DNA of 9,500 nucleotides from an uncultured Porphyromonadaceae bacterium (GCA_900555915.1 USNC01000036.1:1-9500); one strand, 5' to 3'. Shown: positions 1-7,765, counted from the stretch's first letter. Translations and numbers: made by a program. Notes: generated by a model from the sequence alone, not told the origin.

Positions 1-47
1 GAGATCGCTCAGTGTCTCGTGGGCTCGGAGATGTGTATAAGAGACAG
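1..47. other. Illumina Nextera i7-side adapter left on the contig end
   Basis: Not genomic DNA. Bases 1-5 match the end of the P7 oligonucleotide, 6-13 (CGCTCAGT) are an 8-base index, 14-28 are the i7-side Nextera adapter (GTCTCGTGGGCTCGG), and 29-47 are the 19-bp Tn5 mosaic end. The reverse complement of the index, ACTGAGCG, matches Nextera XT N724 as I remember the index list. Translated in frame, this stretch gives the familiar contaminant peptide GSEMCIRDR, which falsely supplies an ATG to the first gene. True sequence begins at 48. Confidence 0.98.
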
Positions 48-48
48 G

Positions 49-810
49 CACAATGGCAGGTACTACCTTTCCCATTCAGACAACAACAACCACAAGGAGG
101 GCAACCATATGAAGTATGCGGTGGCTGATTCGCCGCTTGGACCATGGAAAGATATGGGCATATACATGTATCCTACAGGGTTTGAGACCAATCATGGTTC
201 GATAGTCGATTTCAAGGGCAAGTCATACGCGTTCTACCATACTGCAAATCATTCCGGACGTGGAGCATTGCGCTCGGTTTGCTTCGATGAGCTGCAATAT
301 AATCCCGACGGTTCGATTCAGGTGGTGAACAACTGGGGAACGCCCCACGGTGGCAGATTACCGTCTGTAGGCAGGACCTCACTGACTGTCGAGGCCGAAG
401 ACTATAACGATGGCGGGTATCACTACGCGTATTTCAAAAAACCGGCGTCTGTCAATGACGGCAACAACCGCAAGTATCGCAAAAAGGATAAGGACATGGC
501 GATTTCCACGGAGAATGGCAATACTTATCTCAAAGGCCTCACCAAAGGGGAATGGATACGCTACAGCATCGGTGCTTCTGAAGGAGGCGAATATCAGATA
601 GTGATTTCCGCCCGCTCCAACAAAAAGATTCCGTCGAAACTGCACGTTAGCTCCAACGGACACAACGTCTCGGGCGATGTCAGCATTCCTGCCGGTGGTT
701 GGCAGACGGTGGTCGTCCCCGTCACTCTGCCCTCAGGCGAGCAATATGTGGAGTTACGCATGGATTCAGGGGATATCGATTTCAATAACTTCATCATCAG
801 GAAGAAATAA
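49..810 (+). CDS. Glycoside hydrolase family 43 enzyme with CBM6, 3' part only
   Basis: This is the C-terminal 253 residues of a secreted glycosidase; the start and most of the five-bladed propeller lie outside the window. The first genuine codon is at 49, because everything before it is adapter, including the apparent ATG at 19. Genuine residues 1 to about 95 look like the last blades of a GH43 domain: an HNGRYYLSHS strand, a SPLGPW turn, and NHGSIVDFKGKSYAFYH. The His in this (G/N)HGS motif usually supports the central metal ion in GH43. Residues about 112-252 are a CBM6-type beta-sandwich, starting TVEAEDYNDGG, with GEWIRYSI in the middle and ending MDSGDIDFNNFII. GH43/CBM6 proteins are usually arabinofuranosidases, arabinanases or beta-xylosidases, but the catalytic acids are missing here, so the substrate cannot be assigned. 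It is the first visible gene of the operon, 24 bases before the GH2 gene. Confidence 0.88.
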   Translation, partial: HNGRYYLSHSDNNNHKEGNHMKYAVADSPLGPWKDMGIYMYPTGFETNHGSIVDFKGKSYAFYHTANHSGRGALRSVCFDELQYNPDGSIQVVNNWGTPHGGRLPSVGRTSLTVEAEDYNDGGYHYAYFKKPASVNDGNNRKYRKKDKDMAISTENGNTYLKGLTKGEWIRYSIGASEGGEYQIVISARSNKKIPSKLHVSSNGHNVSGDVSIPAGGWQTVVVPVTLPSGEQYVELRMDSGDIDFNNFIIRKK

Positions 811-834
811 CTATTCCATAATCATACATTTTTC
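811..834 (+). promoter_or_regulatory. AT-rich translation leader before the GH2 gene
   Basis: This 24-base spacer has no Shine-Dalgarno sequence and is mostly A and T. It resembles the spacer before the next gene (4032-4054): both start CT, contain CCATA and then TCATA, and end in a T run directly before ATGAAG or ATGAAR-like codons. Bacteroidota commonly start translation from AT-rich, unstructured leaders rather than from an SD sequence. The shared layout supports the starts chosen at 835 and 4055. Confidence 0.4.
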
Positions 835-1359
835 ATGAAGAGAATCATCAATCTTTTCTTATTGGCCTTGACTATATTTGTCAGTGCCGGAGCCAAGACG
901 GTATATCCTTTCCGGTTCGCGCCGTCGACCGGGATGGTCAATGAGGTGGAGAAGCCTTTCCGTCAGGAACTCTGTCTTAACGGTTACTGGGACTTCCAGC
1001 CGGTCAAGACTCCGTCCGGCTACAAGCAGGGAGCAGGAGTGGCCCCCGAACTTCCGGAACCCTCGGACGAGGTATGGGTTTCTAACACATTGAAAGTTCC
1101 ATCGCCATGGAACATCAATTCCTATGCCTACCGCAATCTCGAAGGTCCGGACCACCGCAATTATCCTTCCTATCCGAAAGAGTGGGACAATGTGCTCATG
1201 GGTTGGCTCAAGAAGACTGTAATAGTGCCCGCGGATTGGGCAGGCGAGGAGATCTCTCTCTCTATTTCGAAGCAGTGGCTGGAGATGCCGTGGTCTATGT
1301 CAACGGCAAGGAAGTGGCTCATAATTTCGACTTGTTCCTCCCTTTCTCCTGCAATGTGA
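835..1359 (+). CDS. GH2 N-terminal fragment, as literally read
   Basis: If the sequence is taken at face value, translation from 835 runs to a stop at 1357-1359 and gives 174 residues. The first about 140 are the signal peptide and the start of the GH2 sugar-binding domain; the last about 35 (after EEISL) are out-of-frame and resemble nothing. The rest of the enzyme is then in another frame from about 1263 to 4031. That frame stays open back past an ATG at 1107, but residues before 1263 in it are nonsense. I see this as one broken gene, not two genes. Confidence 0.6.
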   Translation: MKRIINLFLLALTIFVSAGAKTVYPFRFAPSTGMVNEVEKPFRQELCLNGYWDFQPVKTPSGYKQGAGVAPELPEPSDEVWVSNTLKVPSPWNINSYAYRNLEGPDHRNYPSYPKEWDNVLMGWLKKTVIVPADWAGEEISLSISKQWLEMPWSMSTARKWLIISTCSSLSPAM

Positions 1360-4031
1360 CTGACATAGTGAAACCCGGCGAGAAAGCAGAGATACTGGTG
1401 GGCGTACGCAGCCAGAAGCTTTTTGAAGACAATTCCACGGTAGGCCGCCGCATAATCCCCGCAGGCTCTATGTGGGGATGTCATATCAACGGTATCTGGC
1501 AGGATGTATATCTTCTTGCCACTCCCAAGGTGAGCATAAGCGATGTCTACGTCAAGCCTCTTGTCAGCCGGAATTGTCTTGAAATAGAGGTGGAACTCAC
1601 GAACGCCACCGGAAAGAAGGCTGAAGTGTCCCTTTCCGGCGAAGCCAGAGAATGGATCAACAAGGCCGGCAATGATGTCAACACAGCTCCGGTGCCTGCG
1701 TCAGAACTTGGCGAGACCGCGCTTTCCATACCGGCCCGGAAGGTGGCGATACCTTCAGGCGGGAATGTCAAGGTGACTCTGTCGGTGCCGGTTGACGGCA
1801 AACTCGACTTCTGGACCCCGGAACAACCGAATCTTTACGGGCTTGTCCTTTCAGTCAACAGCAAGAAGCAGAAAATCGATACTAAATACGAGCGTTTCGG
1901 ATGGCGTGAATGGACACTCGACGGCGACCAGCAGTGTCTCAACGGCAAACCATATGCTTTGCGCAGCGACTCATGGCATTTCCAGGGAATCCCGCAGATG
2001 ACGCGCCGATATGCCTGGGCCTGGTTCAAGGCCATCAAGGATATGAACGGCAATGCAGTGCGCCCGCATGCACAGATCTATCCGCGTTTCTATCTTGACA
2101 TGGCCGACGAGATGGGTATATGCGTGCTTGACGAGACGGCCAACTGGGCATCTGACGGTGGCCCCAAACTTGACTCCGAACTGTTCTGGGAAAACTCTAA
2201 GGATCATCTCAGACGCTTTGTAAAGCGCGACCGTAATCATGCTTCCGTGTTCGGATGGTCGATAAGCAATGAGAACAAGCCTGTGATTCTCTACGTCTAC
2301 AACCGCCCGGACCTTCTGCCGCGTCAGAAGCAGGAATGGGAGGCTTGGCGCGATATCGTGCGCGAGCTTGACCCCACACGCCCCTGGATCTCAGCCGACG
2401 GCGAGGATGACGGCGACGGTATCCTCCCTGTCACTGTAGGCCACTACGGCGACCGCAATTCGATGAACAACTGGAAAGCCATCGGTAAACCCTGGGGCAT
2501 GGGCGAACACTCAATGGCCTATTACGGAACTCCTGAGCAGGCCGCCAAGTATAACGGCGAGCGTGCATACGAGTCGCAGGAAGGCCGGATGGAAGGCATA
2601 GCCGACGAATGCTACAATCTGATCAAGGACCAGCGGGAGATGGGTGCCTCGTTCAGCACTATTTTCAATATGGCCTGGTATGGTCTTAAGCCGCTGCCGC
2701 TCGGCAAGGCTGATCTCTCTAAAGCTCCCACTGTGGAAGACGATGGTATTTTCTTCGGTGAATATGTGGAAGGAGTTCCCGGCGTGCAGCCGGAACGTGT
2801 AGGCCCGTACTGCACTACTTTCAATCCCGGATATGATCCCAACCTTCCGCTCTATGAGGAATGGCCTCTCTTCGCCGCCCTCCGCGCCGCCAACGCTCCC
2901 GATGGCCCCGCCTACAGCGAGTGGGCTCAAATCGACAAATCAAAGTATGTGGCTCCCGCTGCGATACCGGCCGAGGCATACAAGGAAGTGGTCTATGTCG
3001 GTGCGCCCGGTGCCCGCGTAAAGACCATTCTCGACAATCAGGGCGTGATATGGGCAAAGACTGTCAGGACTCCGGCTTCCGCCCTGCTCATTGTCGACGG
3101 TGCGTCTCCGCTGACGGCTGAAGACAAGGCGCTTGTCGTGAAGGCGGCGGCCAAAGGGGCCGACGTCTGGGTGTGGGGTATCACTCCCGAGACTGTAGCG
3201 TCGTTTGAAGGTGTGCTTCCCGCCGCACTGAATGTAGAGAATCTTTCACGTTCTTCCTATCTTCCGCAGCAGCGTTCCTGGACACGCGGATTCAACAACA
3301 GCGATTTCTACTTCTGCGAACTTCAGAAGGCGGACGCCTCCAGACATTCCCTCTCCGGAGAACTCGTGGAATGCGGAGAAGTGCTTCTTGAAGCATGTCC
3401 CACCGATTGGCGCGCCTGGAACAAGCGTGCGGAGGAAATAAAGACAGCGGGAACTCTCCGCAGTGAAAACGAGTGCACGGCAGCTCTTCCGGTCTTCGTG
3501 AAGTATCCTTCAAAGGGAAGCGATGTGTATGTAAGCACCATCACGGAATTCGCCAACTCTGAAAAAGGCTTCAACACCCTGGCCACTCTTCTGCACAATG
3601 CGGGCGTCAGCTGCAGCAAGCAGGAGATCGACCCCAACGACGTGTTCTTCTTCCGCGACGGCACTGTCGTGCTTCCAGCGTCTTCAAAGGAGAACCTCAG
3701 GAAGACTGATGATGGATGGGAACTTGTGTTCCATGCGTTCAGCCCCCGGCCGCTTGACGACCTGCTGATCGAACCGAATGTGCCGAAACTCGAACTTGAG
3801 GTGAAATGCAAGAAAGGTGCTCTCAAGGTAGGCGATGTGGAAGTTAAGGCACATCAGGGTGTCAATGAGGCCCGCTTCAAGGAAATACCTCTGAAGCAGG
3901 GTTGGAACAAGCTCACTCTTACCATCGGACCTAATGACAGGCACGATTTCTCTGGCTTCTTCAAATGCAACAACAATGCGGAGTTCATGCCGCAGATGAA
4001 GGCGTCATATGTAAATCCCGAAACTAAGTAA
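835..4031 (+). CDS. Glycoside hydrolase family 2 enzyme, frameshifted near residue 140
   Basis: A secreted GH2 exo-glycosidase (beta-galactosidase, glucuronidase or mannosidase type). As sequenced it needs a frame correction at 1253-1263: the reading frame starting at 835 leaves the homologous frame there, and removing one TC restores about 1064 residues. Residues 1-20 are a Sec signal peptide (MKRIINLFLL core, cleavage near AGA|K). Residues about 40-205 are the sugar-binding sandwich (LNGYWDF, VPSPWN, YVNGKEV). An Ig-like domain follows to about 330, ending in FWTPEQPNLYGL. Residues about 368-685 are the TIM barrel, with RDRNHASVFGWSISNEN giving the acid/base Glu479 (codon 2271-2273) and WGMGEHSMAYYG giving the likely nucleophile Glu557 (2505-2507). 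The last 350 residues hold a Rossmann-like segment (about 749-783) and a C-terminal beta-sandwich (about 965-1042). No sorting tail is seen, so it is probably periplasmic. The exact substrate is unknown. Confidence 0.85.
1253..1263 (+). repeat. (TC)5T dinucleotide tract at the GH2 frameshift
   Basis: Eleven bases of alternating T and C lie exactly where the GH2 homology passes from one frame to another. With one TC fewer the joined protein reads GEEISLYFEAVAGDAVVYVNG, which fits the GH2 domain. A one-base loss at the same place would give an extra Leu and also fits. The 3197-base span from 835 to 4031 is two more than a multiple of three, consistent with a TC gain. The cause may be slippage in the cell, mixed strains, or an assembly or sequencing error. 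Confidence 0.75.
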
Positions 4032-4054
4032 CTCCATATTTCATAACCGATTTT
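4032..4054 (+). promoter_or_regulatory. AT-rich translation leader before the beta-helix gene
   Basis: This 23-base spacer between the GH2 stop and the ATG at 4055 has no SD sequence and shares its pattern (CT, CCATA, TCATA, T run, ATG) with the spacer at 811-834. The short distance and shared design argue for cotranscription of the three genes, with separate translation starts. Confidence 0.4.
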
Positions 4055-7000
4055 ATGAAGATTCAACATTCGATGTGCACCATGCTGTCTTTACTGACAG
4101 CATGGTGCATGCACATTTCGGCCGCGACATACCAGCCGTCGTACAAGCTGATAGACACTCCTGACTTCTATAACGAGGATCTGGCTGTAGCCACTTGCAA
4201 TGTGCTTGACTATGGTATAGACAATACCGGGAAGAAAGACTGCACGGCTGCCGTGCAGCAGCTCCTGGATGCCTGCGGCGGCATGGATGCAACCAACAAA
4301 CGCGGCGACTACCGGAATCCTTCCGGTGGTGTAGTATATTTCCCCGCAGGCCGCTATCTCTTCAACGGGCAGCTTGTGCTGCCCCGAGGCGTGACAATAC
4401 GCGGCGACTGGAACAATCCGGATAATAATCCGGTGATCGACGGTACTGTCTTTGTGGTTGACCCCACCAGGGGCAAAGGCGTCACAAGCGTGGCATACGC
4501 TTTCATCACCATGCAGCCGACCACGCTTGTGTCGAATATCTCATTCTGGTATCCACAGCAGGATCCCGCTTCAATCAAGAAATATCCTGCCACCATATTG
4601 TATGGCCAGAGTGGATACTGGGGCAATGACTATTGCAATGTGCGTCATTGCACTTTTGTCAACAGCTATATCGGAATTCAGTTCAATCCCAACAACGGCG
4701 GAGGTTGCCCGAATGTGTTCGACATATACGGCACGCCTCTTTATGAAGGTGTCGAGATGGATTGTCTTGCCGATGTAGGCAGATTTGACGGCATCAGTTT
4801 TTCAGCATCCTACTGGGAAAACAGCGGTCTTCCGGAATCGCCCGCGACAGGGCAGATCGACGACTGGTTGTATGAAAATGCCACGGCTATAGCCATGCGG
4901 CGCAATGACTGGTCGTACACATGCAATCTGAATGTGCGGGGCTACAAGGTAGGATTTCATGCGGAAGCGTCTCCCGTCGAGGGGCGTCCCAACGGCCACA
5001 ACTACGGCTTCAATCTCAAGGATTGCCAGACAGGTGTGCTGATCACTTCTTCAAGCGGCTCCGGCATAATGTTTACAAACGTGAACACGCAGGGATGCGC
5101 CACCGGTGTCAGACTCTGTGGAGGAGCGGAAGGTCCTGTCCAATTCTATGGGTGCGATATCGATGGAAAAACGGTTGCCGTCGAGATGGATGAGGAGGCC
5201 TCCTCTGCATTGATGTTCCAGGATTGCAGGGTGACGGGGCCGACATCGGTCAGGGGCGGACACTTCCAGGCTGTCAACAATACGTTCGGTGCGGATGTGA
5301 CTGTGGAAGCCAAAGCCCGTTGTCTCTTCACCGATAATAGGTTGACTGGAGGCTCCCTTTGCAATAACTCAATTTTCAAATGTGTCGTCGAGTCCAATAC
5401 CGGATATGTCTACCCGAAGCTTCCTGCGTTTGATCGCGACAGGATGAGAGTCAGACAGACACTCCCGGCCCGAAAGGCTTTGTATGTGGTGACGGCGAAT
5501 GAGTTCGGGGCCACGCCGTTCACCGACATCTCTCTTCAGCCTGAATCGCAGGCAGACTGCGCTCCCGCAATTCAGAAAGCTCTTGACTTGGCCGGGGCCG
5601 ACGGCGGTGGCGTTGTCTATCTGCCGGTAGGCCATTATCCCTGCCGGTCGGTACTGTCTATCCCGGAAGGAGTCGAGCTGAAAGGTTCAGGAGATATCGC
5701 CACTGTGCCCAAAAACAATGGTTCGGTTCTTGAAGTGCTTGTCGGCGAGGGCGATGAGGACGGGACTCCCTTCATCTCGATGGCAAAGGGTTCAGGGTTG
5801 CGGGGTGTGACCATAAACTATCCGTCGCAGAAGGATCCGTCAGATGTAAAGCCTTATCCCTATTCGGTAAGGGGGAATGCCGATTGCTATGTGGTCAATA
5901 TCGCTCTGAGGGCATCCTGCAGGGGGCTTGATCTTTTCACTGAAAAATGCGACCGCCATTATGTGGATTATCTCGCAGGACACGCTTTCATGAATGTGGT
6001 CCGGATTGGCGGAAACTCCGAAGACGGTGTCTTTGCCAATAGCCAATGTAATTCCATAGCGTATGCATGTGGCGATGAATCAAAATTCGGATGCTGGCCC
6101 AACAGCCTTCCGATGGCGGACTATGCCGTGCAGCAGCAGGCGTACTGCCAGAACGAACGGGATCTTGACTTCCTCATTGTCGGCGACTGCACCCGGGAGT
6201 TTCTCTACAACAACTTCCTTTTTGGTTGCAACCGGGGCATGTGGTTTATTGCCGACCGAAATGGCGGAGCCGTGGATTGCCGCTCGCTTGGAAATGCTGT
6301 AGACGGTGCTGTCCAGACGTTTGTCATAGACGGCATTGCATCAGACCTTGATCTCGTCAACAGCCAGATAGTGGCGCTCGACCACGATCCGGCTGATCAG
6401 AAACACCGCCCCGAGATATCCGGCTATACATCCGCATATTTCATCCGAACCGGTGACGGAGTGAAGGGAAAGACAGTGAATTTCTTCTCCAGCAACAACT
6501 GGGGTGGTGGCGACTATATGACAGATATAAAGACCGGTACCGTCAATATAGCCATGACCAATATGGCGGCATGTGGTGAGAGATACACCTTCGGAGCCGA
6601 TGAAGGAGCCGAGATCAGGGTCTTCAACGGTCGTTTCAACAATATGAAGAAGACCCTTGCTTCCGCAGAGGACGCGGCAAGGACGTCGGTGACATCTTCC
6701 GTAGTGGAATACAGGACGGGTACGCGCCCGGGCGATCTGGTGTGGAATTTCAATCTTAGTCCGTCGTGGGAATTCGATGATATTTCCGGACTGGCGCAGA
6801 GAACGGGCTGGAAGGCTTCGGCTTCCCACAACAACGGCAATGCTTATAAGGCCATCGACGGAGATGATTCGACACGTTGGGATACGGGTGGCGCCCAGAC
6901 CGACGGTCAGTGGTTTAAGGTGGATTTCAATAAGACCCTCACATTCAATACTGTCATTCTTGATGCCTCGCCAAGTGGCGACAACGACGGACCTGCCGCT

Positions 7001-7420
7001 TACAGGCTCGAGGTATATGCCGATGGCGTATGGAAAGAAGTGGCTTGCGGAAAGAATACGAGTTCTACCGCTGTGGTCACTTTTCCTGAAGAATCTGCAT
7101 CGCAGGTGCGCGTAACTCAGACGGGAGCCAAATCCAATTACTGGTCCATCCATGAGTTTTATGTGGCGGATCTTGACATTGCATCTATAGGCAATGTGAT
7201 GGAGGAAGCAAACGCATTGACGTTTGACGGCAGTCATATCATAGTAAGCCCGGAGTGGACATGCGACTCAGTGCTCGAGATATACGATGCACGTGGAACC
7301 CTTGTGTCAACCTCCTGCATCGGGCATGGAGTGGCTGATGTCTCTTGTCTGGCGAAGGGTCTGTATGTGGCAGTGGTGCGTTCGGACTCAGGATCGTCAG
7401 CGCTTAAATTCTTGCGTTGA
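4055..7420 (+). CDS. Secreted tandem beta-helix (Pectate_lyase_3/GH28-related) protein with discoidin domain and sorting tail
   Basis: A 1121-residue secreted protein that probably binds and cleaves a polysaccharide; the reaction cannot be read from the sequence. Residues 1-23 are a signal peptide (cleavage near ISA|A). A first right-handed parallel beta-helix runs from about 50 to 470, opening with LDYGIDNTGKKD and GGVVYFPAGRYLF, the hallmark of the Pectate_lyase_3 (GH28-related) fold also used by GH55. A second copy runs from about 482 to 880 (GGGVVYLPVGHYPC). The copies share a landmark: SFWYPQQDPASIKKYP (163-178) and TINYPSQKDPSDVKPYP (about 587-603). Residues about 919-1040 are an F5/8 type C (CBM32-like) module (AIDGDDSTRWDTG, QWFKVDF). 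The last about 75 residues (LEIYDARGTLVST, LAKGLYVAVV, ALKFLR) look like a type IX secretion type A sorting domain, so it is probably exported to the surface. ATG 4055 is chosen for the Lys at residue 2 and the leader; ATG 4073 and 4082 are less likely. It is the last gene of the operon. Confidence 0.85.
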   Translation: MKIQHSMCTMLSLLTAWCMHISAATYQPSYKLIDTPDFYNEDLAVATCNVLDYGIDNTGKKDCTAAVQQLLDACGGMDATNKRGDYRNPSGGVVYFPAGRYLFNGQLVLPRGVTIRGDWNNPDNNPVIDGTVFVVDPTRGKGVTSVAYAFITMQPTTLVSNISFWYPQQDPASIKKYPATILYGQSGYWGNDYCNVRHCTFVNSYIGIQFNPNNGGGCPNVFDIYGTPLYEGVEMDCLADVGRFDGISFSASYWENSGLPESPATGQIDDWLYENATAIAMRRNDWSYTCNLNVRGYKVGFHAEASPVEGRPNGHNYGFNLKDCQTGVLITSSSGSGIMFTNVNTQGCATGVRLCGGAEGPVQFYGCDIDGKTVAVEMDEEASSALMFQDCRVTGPTSVRGGHFQAVNNTFGADVTVEAKARCLFTDNRLTGGSLCNNSIFKCVVESNTGYVYPKLPAFDRDRMRVRQTLPARKALYVVTANEFGATPFTDISLQPESQADCAPAIQKALDLAGADGGGVVYLPVGHYPCRSVLSIPEGVELKGSGDIATVPKNNGSVLEVLVGEGDEDGTPFISMAKGSGLRGVTINYPSQKDPSDVKPYPYSVRGNADCYVVNIALRASCRGLDLFTEKCDRHYVDYLAGHAFMNVVRIGGNSEDGVFANSQCNSIAYACGDESKFGCWPNSLPMADYAVQQQAYCQNERDLDFLIVGDCTREFLYNNFLFGCNRGMWFIADRNGGAVDCRSLGNAVDGAVQTFVIDGIASDLDLVNSQIVALDHDPADQKHRPEISGYTSAYFIRTGDGVKGKTVNFFSSNNWGGGDYMTDIKTGTVNIAMTNMAACGERYTFGADEGAEIRVFNGRFNNMKKTLASAEDAARTSVTSSVVEYRTGTRPGDLVWNFNLSPSWEFDDISGLAQRTGWKASASHNNGNAYKAIDGDDSTRWDTGGAQTDGQWFKVDFNKTLTFNTVILDASPSGDNDGPAAYRLEVYADGVWKEVACGKNTSSTAVVTFPEESASQVRVTQTGAKSNYWSIHEFYVADLDIASIGNVMEEANALTFDGSHIIVSPEWTCDSVLEIYDARGTLVSTSCIGHGVADVSCLAKGLYVAVVRSDSGSSALKFLR
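4076..4109 (+). repeat. Perfect 14-bp hairpin in the signal-peptide codons
   Basis: TGCACCATGCTGTC (4076-4089), a six-base loop TTTACT, and the exact reverse complement at 4096-4109. Two flanking G-U pairs (4075/4110 and 4074/4111) could extend the stem in RNA. It begins 21 bases after the A of the start codon, at the edge of the initiating ribosome's footprint, and it encloses the internal ATG at 4082. It could slow or control translation of the beta-helix gene, or be a chance product of the Met/Cys/Leu-rich codons. Confidence 0.75.
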
Positions 7421-7687
7421 CGCTGATCGTCTCTGTTTTTATTGAAGAAATATGAATTTTAAGTGATGATTAATTCTTGAGTTAATGCTTCTGTTAATTT
7501 GCTGTTTGTAATTTTGCAATGTAAAATTTCAACAGGCAATTCTATCTCACAAACGCGGTGATTGCACTTTTATATATGGACGCGATGTTTGTATGAATTC
7601 AGTTAGATATTTGGATTTATATTAGATAAAGATTGAAACAGGTTAGTTTTAGGTTAAGCAGGATTAATTGAATCAGAAAAACAAGAT
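7421..7687. other. AT-rich intergenic stretch without a protein gene
   Basis: About 270 bases between the operon's last stop and the large palindrome. The base composition drops sharply to AT-rich compared with the GC-richer genes. Only tiny ORFs (about 6 to 10 codons) are present and none looks real. It holds a promoter-like box at 7509-7516 and weak inverted matches (CACAAACGCG near 7549 against CGCGATGTTTGTATG near 7581). I recognise no riboswitch or known RNA family here. Confidence 0.6.
7509..7516 (+). promoter_or_regulatory. Lone -7 box matching the Bacteroidota promoter
   Basis: TAATTTTG fits the Bacteroidota -7 consensus TAnnTTTG, and its surroundings (TTGTAATTTTGCA) are identical over 13 bases to the -7 region of the tRNA-His promoter on the other strand. 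However, no TTTG lies 19-21 bases upstream, so only half of the signal is present. If active, it would yield a transcript of about 215 bases ending at the palindrome 7688-7737. Confidence 0.25.
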
Positions 7688-7737
7688 GTATTATGAACAA
7701 CAAGGGCTGCGTGAGCAGCCCTTGTTGTTCATAATAC
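7688..7737. terminator. 50-bp palindrome, probable transcription terminator
   Basis: Two perfectly complementary 23-base arms (7688-7710 and 7715-7737) flank the loop GTGA. The top of the stem, GGGCTGC/GCAGCCC, is GC-rich and the base is AT-rich (GTATTATGAACAACAA). On the + strand it is followed by TGTTTTG, on the - strand by ATCTTGTTTTTCTG, so it could stop transcription in both directions with imperfect T tracts. It lies 267 bases after the operon's last stop and is the only strong candidate terminator for it. The tRNA on the other strand has a nearer terminator of its own. Confidence 0.65.
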
Positions 7738-7765
7738 TGTTTTGTAGCTAAAGCCGTGTGTATGC

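Noticed and set aside
29..47. Tn5 mosaic ends (also 9451-9469) as a natural transposon boundary
   Set aside because: They are joined to synthetic index and P5/P7 sequence, so they come from library preparation.
19..48. ATG at 19 as the start of the GH43 gene
   Set aside because: The codons up to 48 lie in the Nextera adapter; the resulting peptide is a known contaminant.
3323..3826. 167-codon minus-strand frame inside the GH2 gene
   Set aside because: Low-complexity Ser/Arg-rich translation, antisense to real coding sequence.
1107..4031. ATG at 1107 as the start of a separate GH2 protein
   Set aside because: The first about 50 residues from 1107 are out of the frame that encodes the GH2 N-terminus over the same bases; only the part after about 1263 is homologous.
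6341..7237. 298-codon open frame on the minus strand inside the beta-helix gene
   Set aside because: It is antisense to the well-supported gene, matches no family and has no start context; long shadow frames are expected in GC-richer coding DNA.
7693..7734. 13-codon ORF (ATG to TAA) inside the 50-bp palindrome
   Set aside because: It follows from the palindrome's own sequence (ATG...CAT symmetry) and lacks any start context.
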